Shown: piece after piece, positions 15,941-23,827 of the stretch
Numbering within the stretch: position 1 is the first letter of the stretch
How the letters are laid out: each line of letters starts with the position of its first letter
NCBI RefSeq assembly: GCF_009765995.1
Contig: NZ_LMUI01000046.1
Location: 1 to 64,000, forward strand
Reading direction: 5' to 3'
Origin: Methylocapsa sp. S129
GTDB lineage: Bacteria; Pseudomonadota; Alphaproteobacteria; Rhizobiales; Beijerinckiaceae
DNA: 64,000 bases
Notes under the pieces: generated by a model
Seen by the model: the letters and a program-made list of their open reading frames with translations, nothing else
Told to the model about the DNA's origin: nothing
Database searches by the model: none
Translations under genes and position numbers: made by a program

Positions 15941-16851
15941 CCATGCAGCCAACGTGCGAAGTTCGCGCTTTTCCTTTGCTCGATCCGGAGACGAGCTGCT
16001 CCTCCTTTCCGGCCGAGATCGTGCCGGCTGTTGCGAACCACGGCGGCGTCAAACGCGCGCTAAGCCAGCGCGGCGGCAACGCATCTGGGACACGAGCGCG
16101 CGCGAGCGCGTGCTTGCGGTCGCTCAGTAGAATCGTCTGCCTCGCAGTGATGCTGGCGGCGTCGACGCTCCCGCGCAGCGGTATCGCACATGCCGAATCG
16201 ACGTTACTGGTCGCGAGACCGGCGACGATGCACGCAATCGATCGCTTTACCGCCTTCATCGCCGAGGCGTCGCGCCGGTTCGATGTGCCGAGCCCTTGGA
16301 TACGCGCGGTGATGCACGTCGAGAGCGTCGGCGATGTTCGAGCCCGATCGCCCAAGGGCGCCATGGGGTTGATGCAGATCATGCCGGAAACCTACGCCGC
16401 ATTGCGCGCCCGCTACGCTCTCGGCGCGAACCCCTATGATCCGCGTGACAACATATTGGCGGGCGCGGCCTATCTTCATGAAATGCATGACCGCTACGGG
16501 GCGCCAGGTTTTCTTGCAGCCTACAATGCGGGCCCACGTCGGTACGAGGAGCACCTGCGCACGGGTCGACCGTTGCCGCTGGAGACGCAACGTTATGTCG
16601 CGATGCTGGCGCCGATCGTGGACGGTGGACAGACGGGTGATCGGCCCTTTGTCGTTGCCGACGTCGGCGCTTGGCTGCGCTCGTTGCTGTTCCCCATGCA
16701 GCCCGGCGGTAAACCAGCCGGCGACAAGTTGCTATTCGCGCCGCCGCCCGAACGTCAAGCGGCCGTCCGTGGGCCTGTCGATCTGTCGGGTCTTGCGCCA
16801 CAGTCGGGCAACCTGTTCGTGCGCCGCATCGCGGAGTTTCAGCCGCAATGA
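15937..16851 (+). CDS. VirB1-like lytic transglycosylase
   Basis: 304-aa protein with an SLT domain at about residues 90-200: the catalytic Glu in RAVMHVESVGD, then SPKGAMGLMQIMPET, NPYDPRDNILAGAAYL and AAYNAGP. A basic region and a hydrophobic stretch (IVCLAVMLAASTLP) near residue 75 act as an internal-looking signal anchor. Role: local cleavage of peptidoglycan for assembly of the conjugation apparatus. Start ATG at 15937 overlaps the peptidase stop; an ATG two codons later is also possible. The long polar stretch before the signal is odd, and the true start may be further in. Confidence 0.88.
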   Translation: MTMQPTCEVRAFPLLDPETSCSSFPAEIVPAVANHGGVKRALSQRGGNASGTRARASACLRSLSRIVCLAVMLAASTLPRSGIAHAESTLLVARPATMHAIDRFTAFIAEASRRFDVPSPWIRAVMHVESVGDVRARSPKGAMGLMQIMPETYAALRARYALGANPYDPRDNILAGAAYLHEMHDRYGAPGFLAAYNAGPRRYEEHLRTGRPLPLETQRYVAMLAPIVDGGQTGDRPFVVADVGAWLRSLLFPMQPGGKPAGDKLLFAPPPERQAAVRGPVDLSGLAPQSGNLFVRRIAEFQPQ

Positions 16852-16924
16852 TCGAAATCGCGCTCCGTCGAACCTTCTCGGGTGTCGTCGTATGTTCGGC
16901 CGCGAGAGGGGAGAGACCCGGATG

Positions 16925-16985
16925 CACCAACCGGGGACGGCAAGATAAAAGCGCCGACCACGGTCGGGCGCATGTGGTTGGTTGC
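16925..16985. promoter_or_regulatory. Nested inverted repeats upstream of relaxase, candidate oriT
   Basis: An imperfect hairpin, GCGCCGACC-AC-GGTCGGGCGC (16951-16971), sits inside a wider ACCAACC/GGTTGGT inverted repeat. It lies about 130 bp before the relaxase gene in a 247-bp non-coding gap. Relaxase genes are often next to their oriT, and oriTs carry such hairpins beside the nick. I cannot identify the nick sequence. Confidence 0.35.
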
Positions 16986-17098
16986 GTTAGGTATTTGAGG
17001 CATTGGAGCCATCGCGCCTGCTGGCGGTTGCCGCAGAAACCTCTACGAATTCAATCCTCCGAGCGCCATCGCACGCGTCTGAAGGCCATCTCATCTCC

Positions 17099-18847
17099 AT
17101 GACGCGTGACGATGAGCTCAACGTCCAGCCGGGCCGCATCCAGCACGGCGCGCGAGGCGCGAAGCGTCCGAAGAGCTTCGTCGGCGAAGTGATGCGCGCC
17201 GCGAAGAGGGCGGGTCACGCCGGCAAGGGTTTCGGGCGCAGCGGTCGGACGCAGGGGCGCTCGACGTTCGGGCGCGGCCGGCGGGCGGCGCTTTCAATGT
17301 CGTCTCGATCGCGAGGACGCCGCGTCGTCGTCATGACCCGCATCGTTCGGCATCAGGGCAAAACGTTTCGTTCGGCGCCGCTCACAAAACACATGGCCTA
17401 TCTCAAGCGGGAGGGCGTGACGCGGGATGGGTCGAACGCAGGGATGTTCGACGCGACCTCTGACGATGCCGACGTGAATACCTTCGGCGAGCGCTGCGAG
17501 GATGACCGGCACCATTTCCGGTTCATCATCTCGCCTGAAGACGCCGCCGAACTGGAGAATGTCCGCACCTTCACGCGCGAGCTCATGGCGGACGCTGAAC
17601 GGGACCTCGGAACGAATCTCGACTGGGTCGGCGTCGACCACTGGAACACCGACAACCCGCATGTCCATGTCCTGGTCCGCGGCCGCGCCGACGACGGCCA
17701 GGACCTCGTCATCAGTCGCGACTACATTAGCCGGGGGTTTCGCGACCGCGCGTCCCAGCGTGTCACCCTGGAATTGGGACCACGCAACGAGCAGGAAATC
17801 CGATCCGCACTCGTGAAGGAGGTTGACGCCGAGCGCTGGACCAGCCTCGATCGGTCTCTTCGGGACATCGCTGACGACGGCGGTGGCGTTATTGATCTGC
17901 GGCCCGGTTCAACGGACGAGGACCTGGAGCTACGCCGCCTGGTGCTCGGCCGCGCGGCGAAGCTCGAGCGACTCGGCCTAGCGGAACAGGTCGGATCGGC
18001 GCGCTGGACGCTGAAGCCCGGCCTCGAGCAGACCTTGCGCGATCTTGGTACCCGTGACGACATCATCAAGACCATGCATCGTGCCATGACCGGCGCCGGC
18101 CGCGACCCAGACGTCTCCAGGTTCGCCCTTCACAGTGACGAACCGGACGCCCCCGTTCTCGGACGGCTCGTCGCGCGCGGTCTCCACGATGAGCTGAAGG
18201 GTTCGGCCTATGCGATCGTCGAGGGCGTCGACGGCCGAACCCACCACCTTCAGTTCTCCGATCTCGAGATGACTGGCGACGCGAGATCCGGGGCGATCGT
18301 CGAGGCGCGTGCCTATGAAGATGCGAGCGGCCGTAAGCGGCTCTCACTTGCCATACGTTCGGATTTTGGGATCGAGGCGCAAGTCAGGGCGTGCGGCGCG
18401 ACCTGGCTCGATCGTCAGCTTCTCGCGCGGGAGCCCGCAGCCAGCGGCAGTGGGTTCGGCGCCGAGGTGCGTGAGACGATGGACCAGCGTGTCGCTCATC
18501 TCGTTGAAGAGGGCCTGGCGCGCCGGCAAGGTCCGCGCGTCGTCTTCGCGCGGAATCTGCTCGACACGCTGCGTCGCAGGGAACTGGACGAGATTTCCTC
18601 AAAACTTGCGGCGGAAACGGGCCTTCCGCACCGGCCGTCTGCAGAGGGCGAACACGTCGCAGGCGTCTATCGTCAGCGCGTCGTGCTCGCATCAGGGCGA
18701 TTCGTCATCATCGACGATGGTCTCGGCTTTCAGCTCGTGCCGTGGCGGCCGGCGCTGGAGCAAAGGCTGGGGCAACAAATCTCAGGCACCATGACCGGAA
18801 GAGGTGTCGACTGGAATTTCGGGCGCAACCGAGACCTGGGCACATGA
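17099..18847 (+). CDS. DUF3363 relaxase/mobilisation nuclease
   Basis: 582-aa conjugative relaxase that should nick oriT and pilot the strand. The N-terminal 70 residues are basic. The relaxase domain follows: TRIVRHQGKTFRSAPLTKHM, DRHHFRFIISPEDAAEL, and the metal-binding HxH at H188-V-H190 (NPHVHVLVRG). The DUF3363 C-terminal half is recognisable by EQVGSARWTL, LERLGLAE and GRGVDWNFGR. The ATG at 17099 was chosen because family sequence begins there; the 32 in-frame upstream codons lie in the candidate oriT region. Confidence 0.9.
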   Translation: MTRDDELNVQPGRIQHGARGAKRPKSFVGEVMRAAKRAGHAGKGFGRSGRTQGRSTFGRGRRAALSMSSRSRGRRVVVMTRIVRHQGKTFRSAPLTKHMAYLKREGVTRDGSNAGMFDATSDDADVNTFGERCEDDRHHFRFIISPEDAAELENVRTFTRELMADAERDLGTNLDWVGVDHWNTDNPHVHVLVRGRADDGQDLVISRDYISRGFRDRASQRVTLELGPRNEQEIRSALVKEVDAERWTSLDRSLRDIADDGGGVIDLRPGSTDEDLELRRLVLGRAAKLERLGLAEQVGSARWTLKPGLEQTLRDLGTRDDIIKTMHRAMTGAGRDPDVSRFALHSDEPDAPVLGRLVARGLHDELKGSAYAIVEGVDGRTHHLQFSDLEMTGDARSGAIVEARAYEDASGRKRLSLAIRSDFGIEAQVRACGATWLDRQLLAREPAASGSGFGAEVRETMDQRVAHLVEEGLARRQGPRVVFARNLLDTLRRRELDEISSKLAAETGLPHRPSAEGEHVAGVYRQRVVLASGRFVIIDDGLGFQLVPWRPALEQRLGQQISGTMTGRGVDWNFGRNRDLGT

Positions 18848-19042
18848 AGTGCGCCTAGCACCCGCCGCGGGTCGATGCGCGACGCCGTCGTATTCTCCCA
18901 GCATCCTGGGTGACGGCGCCCCCGGCCGGCGCGGGACCGGGGCCGATCCGTCTGCGATCGCCGGCGCGCCATCTGGACCTGCATTCAGTCATTCTTCACA
19001 ACAGAGCCAACACGATTCTCGCAGGCTCCAAGCGAAAACCAC

Positions 19043-19432
19043 TTAGGGGGAAGCAGCCGTCTTCAATTTTGACAACGCGCGGATTTTCACGCGAATGCTC
19101 GCCGGTTTTGCCGCCGCCTTCATCATCTCGCCATTGGCGGGATTACGAACCAAGGTTCCAGCCTTGCGGGCTGGGACCTTGCGCAGCGACACCTTCAGAA
19201 GGCCGGGCAAAGAAAATTCGCCTACACCGCGCGGATGCACCGAACCCAGGAACAGGGCTTCCAATGTGGCATAGATTGCCGCGGCGGTCTTACGAGGGAT
19301 GTCGTTCTGTTCGGCAAGGTGATTGATCAGCGCCGCCTTGGTCAGAGCCTCCTTTATCGGACGGATGGAGGCAGTCTCAGGCTTTTTCGTCGTTTTGGTA
19401 GTTGCCGGTTTGCTTGTTTTCGCCCTTGCCAT
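19043..19432 (-). CDS. HU-family DNA-binding protein with Lys-rich N-terminus
   Basis: 129-aa histone-like protein, opposite in strand to the flanking conjugation genes. Residues 1-25 are a Lys/Thr/Pro-rich tail. The HU fold covers about 28-115: LTKAALINHLAEQNDIPRKT, FLLGSVHPRGVGEFSLPGLLK-like core, and RNPANGEMMKAAAKPASIRVK with the DNA-intercalating arm (ANGEMMKAAAKP). AAGGAG precedes the ATG at 19432. Role: bending ICE DNA, for instance at oriT or in regulation. Ordinary HU lacks the tail and is about 90 aa. Confidence 0.88.
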   Translation of the reverse strand: MARAKTSKPATTKTTKKPETASIRPIKEALTKAALINHLAEQNDIPRKTAAAIYATLEALFLGSVHPRGVGEFSLPGLLKVSLRKVPARKAGTLVRNPANGEMMKAAAKPASIRVKIRALSKLKTAASP

Positions 19433-19686
19433 AAAAATCTCCTTGTCCCGACAAAACTTGCGCGTGACTCACGCTCGCTCCAATAGACCTAGTCCGCTAG
19501 CGATTTCGAGACTGATTCGCAATCCGGCCAGCCTAACTGCGTGCGCCTCGGCGATCAGACCGCCGACCTCCATTCGGCGTTGCGAGTCGACTCCGTCCGA
19601 TTTGCCGCCGACGCCCGCCTAATTCTCCCCCGCCACAGATACGGGCTTGCTCTGCGTCGACCAATCCCGGCTGGTCTCTCGCCGCG

Positions 19687-21672
19687 ATGAATGCGACCAA
19701 AATCCTCTGGAGTCAGGTTCTCCTCGTCAGCGCCGTTGTGCTCACCTTCGTCTGGGGCGCGACGGAGTGGGTCGCGTGGCGCTTGGCCTTCCAGCCGCAG
19801 CTCGGGCACCCATGGTTCGAAATTCTAGGCTGGGCGGTCTATCAGCCTACCGCTTTCTTCTGGTGGTGGTTCGCTTACGACGCCTATGCGCGCGATATCT
19901 TCGTCGAGGGCGCCTATATCGCAGCTTCGGGCGGGTTCGCCGCCATTATCATTGCGATTGCGATGTCGGTGTGGCGTGCGCGGGAGGCCAAGCGCGTCAC
20001 GACCTACGGATCGGCGCGCTGGGCCGAAGCTCCAGAGGTTCACAAGGTCGGCCTTCTGGGAAACGACGGCGTGCTGATCGGCCGCTGGCGCGACGAATAC
20101 CTCAGGCATGACGGCCCTGAGCATGTGATGTGCTTTGCCCCGACGAGATCAGGCAAAGGCGTCGGTCTCGTCGTGCCGACATTGCTGACCTGGCCCGGCT
20201 CCGCCATCGTCCACGACATCAAGGGCGAAAACTGGTCTTTGACCGCTGGATGGCGCGCGCGCTTCGGCCGCGTGCTGCTGTTCGATCCAACCAATGTGCT
20301 GAGCGCCGCCTACAATCCCCTGCTGGAGGTTCGCCGCGGCGAATGGGAGGTCCGCGATGTCCAGAACATCGCCGACGTTCTGGTCGATCCCGAAGGCGCG
20401 CTCGAGCGCCGAAATCATTGGGAGAAGACCAGCCATTCGCTGCTGGTCGGGACAATTCTCCACGTTCTCTACGCCGAGGCGGACAAAACGCTCGCCGGCG
20501 TCGCCAATTTCCTGTCGGATCCGCGCCGCCCGATCGAGACGACCCTTCGTGCGATGATGACGACGCCGCATCTAGGCAAGCAGGGCGCGCATCCCGTCGT
20601 CGCCAGTTCGGCACGCGAACTCCTCAACAAAAGTGACAACGAGCGTTCCGGCGTCCTCTCGACCGCGATGTCGTTCCTCGGGCTCTATCGCGATCCTGTC
20701 GTTGCGACGGTCACACGGCGATGCGATTGGCGCATCCGCGACCTCGTGGAAGACAAGGCGCCAGCCAGCCTCTACCTGGTGGTCCCGCCGTCCGATATCA
20801 GCCGGACCAAGCCGCTCGTCCGCCTGATCCTCAACCAGATCGGCCGCCGTCTGACCGAAGAGCTGGAATCGAAGGGTCGCCGCCACCGGCTCCTGCTGAT
20901 GCTGGACGAGTTCCCGGCGCTCGGACGGCTCGACTTCTTCGAAAGCGCGCTCGCCTTCATGGCTGGCTATGGCCTGAAGAGCTTCCTAATCGCCCAGTCC
21001 TTGAACCAGATCGAGAAGGCGTACGGCCAGAACAATTCGATCCTCGACAATTGCCATGTGCGCGTGAGTTTTGCGACCAACGACGAGCGGACCGCCAAGC
21101 GCGTGTCCGACGCGCTCGGCACGGCGACCGAGATGCGCGCCATGAAGAACTATGCGGGCCATCGGCTCAGCCCGTGGCTCGCCCATCTGATGGTGTCGCG
21201 CCAGGAGACGGCGCGGCCGCTGTTGACGCCGGGTGAAGTGATGCAGCTCCCGCCGGACGATGAACTGGTGCTGGTCTCGGGCTGTCATCCGATCCGGGCG
21301 AAGAAGGCGCGCTATTTCGAAGACATGGAGATGAAGGCGCGCATCCTGCCGCCGCCGGTTCTGAAGGCTCCCGAGGGTTCAATCACTCCGAGCAAACCAA
21401 GGGACCTGGACCAGGGCGATTGGACCGGCGCGGTTGTCGCCGCGCCGAAGGGTTCAGCGGCCGAGGATCCGGCCAACGCTGGCATTCGTCGTGAGCCGGA
21501 ACTACCGGAGCATGAGGAGGTCGCGCCGGCGCCGAAAAGCCCGATCCACGAGTTCGAGCCGGTAGACGATGAACCGGACGACGAGGCGCAGCGCCTCCGC
21601 GTCATGCAGCGCAATTTCGGGAACGCGGTCAGGCAGGTCCCGCTCGATCCCGGCGACGACTTGCGGATGTGA
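19687..21672 (+). CDS. traG: TraG/VirD4 type IV coupling protein
   Basis: 661-aa inner-membrane ATPase that links the relaxosome to the transfer channel. Two or three N-terminal transmembrane segments lie within residues 1-105. Walker A is APTRSGKGVG (151-160), followed by VVPTLLTWPGSAIVHDIKGE, and Walker B is LLLMLDEFPALGRL. The acidic C-terminal tail (DEPDDEAQRL) is a usual site of substrate recognition. Length is typical. It opens the long transfer operon. Confidence 0.95.
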   Translation: MNATKILWSQVLLVSAVVLTFVWGATEWVAWRLAFQPQLGHPWFEILGWAVYQPTAFFWWWFAYDAYARDIFVEGAYIAASGGFAAIIIAIAMSVWRAREAKRVTTYGSARWAEAPEVHKVGLLGNDGVLIGRWRDEYLRHDGPEHVMCFAPTRSGKGVGLVVPTLLTWPGSAIVHDIKGENWSLTAGWRARFGRVLLFDPTNVLSAAYNPLLEVRRGEWEVRDVQNIADVLVDPEGALERRNHWEKTSHSLLVGTILHVLYAEADKTLAGVANFLSDPRRPIETTLRAMMTTPHLGKQGAHPVVASSARELLNKSDNERSGVLSTAMSFLGLYRDPVVATVTRRCDWRIRDLVEDKAPASLYLVVPPSDISRTKPLVRLILNQIGRRLTEELESKGRRHRLLLMLDEFPALGRLDFFESALAFMAGYGLKSFLIAQSLNQIEKAYGQNNSILDNCHVRVSFATNDERTAKRVSDALGTATEMRAMKNYAGHRLSPWLAHLMVSRQETARPLLTPGEVMQLPPDDELVLVSGCHPIRAKKARYFEDMEMKARILPPPVLKAPEGSITPSKPRDLDQGDWTGAVVAAPKGSAAEDPANAGIRREPELPEHEEVAPAPKSPIHEFEPVDDEPDDEAQRLRVMQRNFGNAVRQVPLDPGDDLRM

Positions 21673-21678
21673 CGGTCG

Positions 21679-22119
21679 ATGCGCACCAAGCACACATTTC
21701 GCCTGCCACCTGATCTCGCCCTCAAGCTCGCTGACTACGCCGCGAGGAAACGCGTGCCGCAGGCGCTGGTGGTCGAGGCCGCCCTCGCCTCGCATCTTTC
21801 GCCCGACGGCGCCGATCGGCTCGAGGCGGCGCTGGCGCGGCGGCTCGATCGGATGACGCGGCATCTCGAGCGGCTCGAACGCCACGTCACGATTTCGAAC
21901 GAGGCGCTAGCGGTGTTCGTCCGCTTCTGGCTGACGAGCACGCCGCCCCTGCCCGACACCGCCCTGCCCGCCGCGCAAGCCAAGGGCAGGGAGCGCTATG
22001 AGGGCTTTGTGGAGGCCTTGGGTCGGCGATTGGCGCGAGGGCGTACGCTCGCCGAAGAGGTCGTGATGGATGTCGATCCCGCTCGATCGGTGAACGCCAA
22101 GCCAGGCGAGACGACATAA
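21679..22119 (+). CDS. CopG-like RHH protein of the transfer operon
   Basis: 146-aa protein. Residues 1-40 (MRTKHTFRLPPDLALKLADY, then RVPQALVVEAAL) form a ribbon-helix-helix DNA-binding domain, followed by a helical coiled region (RRLDRMTRHLERLERHVTI) and a possible membrane-proximal segment FVRFWLT. It starts 6 nt after traG. CopG-type proteins at this site in related ICEs are thought to control tra/trb expression or assist the relaxosome. Confidence 0.85.
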   Translation: MRTKHTFRLPPDLALKLADYAARKRVPQALVVEAALASHLSPDGADRLEAALARRLDRMTRHLERLERHVTISNEALAVFVRFWLTSTPPLPDTALPAAQAKGRERYEGFVEALGRRLARGRTLAEEVVMDVDPARSVNAKPGETT

Positions 22120-22233
22120 CATCGAATCCGCCATCCTCCTGTCTTTCTACGCCACGGCCCTACCCTCCTCTCGCTCTTGTTGCGCTTCCCCGCTTTCGCC
22201 TCTCTTTAGTCGACCCGCTGATCCATCGCCTCG

Positions 22234-23223
22234 ATGAGGCGAGATTGCGGGGTTCAATTGACTGCCGTTCCCTTTCGATCCGAGGCCTTTGCTCGTGGCG
22301 CGCGCATGTTGCGCACGGCGCTCGGGCCCGCGATATCAGGCTATCTCGAAGACGCCAGTGTCGTCGAGGTGATGCTCAATCCCGATGGCCGGCTCTGGAT
22401 CGATCGACTGTCGGGGGGATTGGAGGACACCGGTTGCCGCGTCGCGCCGGCGGACGCCGAGCGGATCCTTCGCCTTGTCGCCCATCATGTCGGCGTCGAG
22501 GTCCATGCGGGATCGCCGCGGGTCTCGGCGGAACTGCCGGAAAGCGGGGAGCGCTTCGAGGGCCTGGTCCCGCCTGTGGCGGCCGCGCCGTGCTTTGCGA
22601 TCCGCCGTCCGGCGGTCGCGGTGTTCACGCTTTCTGACTATGTCGCGGCCGGCATTATGACCGACGCCCAGGCGGAGCTGCTCCGCGACGGCGTTCGCGA
22701 ACGCAAGAACATCCTCGTCGCAGGCGGCACGTCGACCGGAAAGACCACCTTGGTCAATGCGCTCCTCGCCGAGGTCGCCAAGACCAATGATCGCGTGGTG
22801 CTGATCGAGGACACAAGAGAACTGCAATGCGCCGCGCCGAACTTGGTCGCGCTGCGAACCAAGGACGGCGCGGCCTCGCTCTCCGACCTCGTGCGCTCCG
22901 CACTCCGGTTGCGGCCGGACCGCATCCCGGTCGGCGAAGTGCGCGGCGCCGAGGCGCTCGATCTTCTCAAAGCCTGGGGCACGGGCCATCCCGGCGGGGT
23001 CGGCACGCTGCACGCGGGCTCGGCGATCGGCGCGCTGCGCCGGCTGGAGCAACTCATCCAGGAGGCGGTCGTCACTGTTCCACGCGCCCTCATCGCCGAA
23101 ACCATCGATTTGATCGCTGTCCTCGCCGGCCGCGGCTCCGCCCGCAGGCTCGTCGAGCTCGCCGCGGTGAAGGGGCTGAGCTCCAACGGCGATTACGTGC
23201 TCAAGCCCGCAGGAGAACCATGA
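22234..23223 (+). CDS. trbB: Conjugation ATPase TrbB (VirB11)
   Basis: 329-aa hexameric traffic ATPase. Walker A GGTSTGKT at 164-171, Asp box [12 protein letters not shown], Walker B region [26 protein letters not shown] and a His box (GTLHAGSA). It energises pilus assembly and DNA transfer at the inner membrane. The ATG at 22234 is used; a start a few codons later cannot be excluded. The stop overlaps the trbC start (ATGATG). Confidence 0.95.
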   Translation: MRRDCGVQLTAVPFRSEAFARGARMLRTALGPAISGYLEDASVVEVMLNPDGRLWIDRLSGGLEDTGCRVAPADAERILRLVAHHVGVEVHAGSPRVSAELPESGERFEGLVPPVAAAPCFAIRRPAVAVFTLSDYVAAGIMTDAQAELLRDGVRERKNILVAGGTSTGKTTLVNALLAEVAKTNDRVVLIEDTRELQCAAPNLVALRTKDGAASLSDLVRSALRLRPDRIPVGEVRGAEALDLLKAWGTGHPGGVGTLHAGSAIGALRRLEQLIQEAVVTVPRALIAETIDLIAVLAGRGSARRLVELAAVKGLSSNGDYVLKPAGEP

Positions 23224-23549
23224 TGCCGCCATTCCAAAGTCTGCACCGCCGGATGCTGGCGGTCTCCGCCTTCGCCGCCGTGATGTTTGTCACGGGACCC
23301 GCCTTCGCGGCCGGCTCGAACATGCCGTGGGAGCAGCCGCTCAATCAGATCCTGGAATCGATTCAAGGGCCGGTCGCGAAAGTCATGTCGGTGATCGTCA
23401 TTATTATGACCGGCTTGACGCTGGCGTTCGGCGAGAGCTCGGGTGGGTTTCGCCGCCTCATCCAGATCGTGTTCGGCCTGTCGATCGCCTTCGCCGCGAG
23501 TTCGTTCTTTCTGTCCTTCTTCCAGTTCGGCGGCGGAGCGCTGATCTGA
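23220..23549 (+). CDS. trbC: Pilin subunit TrbC (VirB2)
   Basis: 109-aa prepilin. A long signal sequence (LAVSAFAAVMFVTGPAFAAG) ends near residue 34, followed by two hydrophobic segments (VMSVIVIIMTGLTLAFG and RLIQIVFGLSIAFAASSFFL) separated by a short polar loop, the standard TrbC/VirB2 layout. Probably trimmed and cyclised with help of the TraF-type peptidase at 15428. Confidence 0.93.
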   Translation: MMPPFQSLHRRMLAVSAFAAVMFVTGPAFAAGSNMPWEQPLNQILESIQGPVAKVMSVIVIIMTGLTLAFGESSGGFRRLIQIVFGLSIAFAASSFFLSFFQFGGGALI

Positions 23550-23818
23550 TGGAGCAGTCCGACGCAATCGCCGGCTTCTACGCGCCCGTCCATCGCGCGC
23601 TCACCGAGCCGATCCTCCTCGGCGGCGCGCCACGCGCGGTCGCCATCATCAACGGCACCCTCGCCGCAGCGGTCGGTCTTGGCCTCCGCCTCTGGATCGT
23701 CGGCGCAGCGATCTGGCTGATCGGGCATCTCGCCGCAGTCTGGGCCGCCAAGCGCGATCCCGCCTTCGTCGACGTGGTTCGCCGCCATCTGCGCTACCCC
23801 CAGCATATGACCGCGTGA
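23549..23818 (+). CDS. trbD: TrbD (VirB3)
   Basis: 89-aa inner-membrane protein with one long or two close hydrophobic segments (AAAVGLGLRLWIVGAAIWLI). FYAPVHRALTEPILLGGAPR at the N-terminus is diagnostic of TrbD. The start overlaps the trbC stop by one base. Confidence 0.93.
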   Translation: MEQSDAIAGFYAPVHRALTEPILLGGAPRAVAIINGTLAAAVGLGLRLWIVGAAIWLIGHLAAVWAAKRDPAFVDVVRRHLRYPQHMTA

Positions 23819-23827
23819 GGCGCAGCG

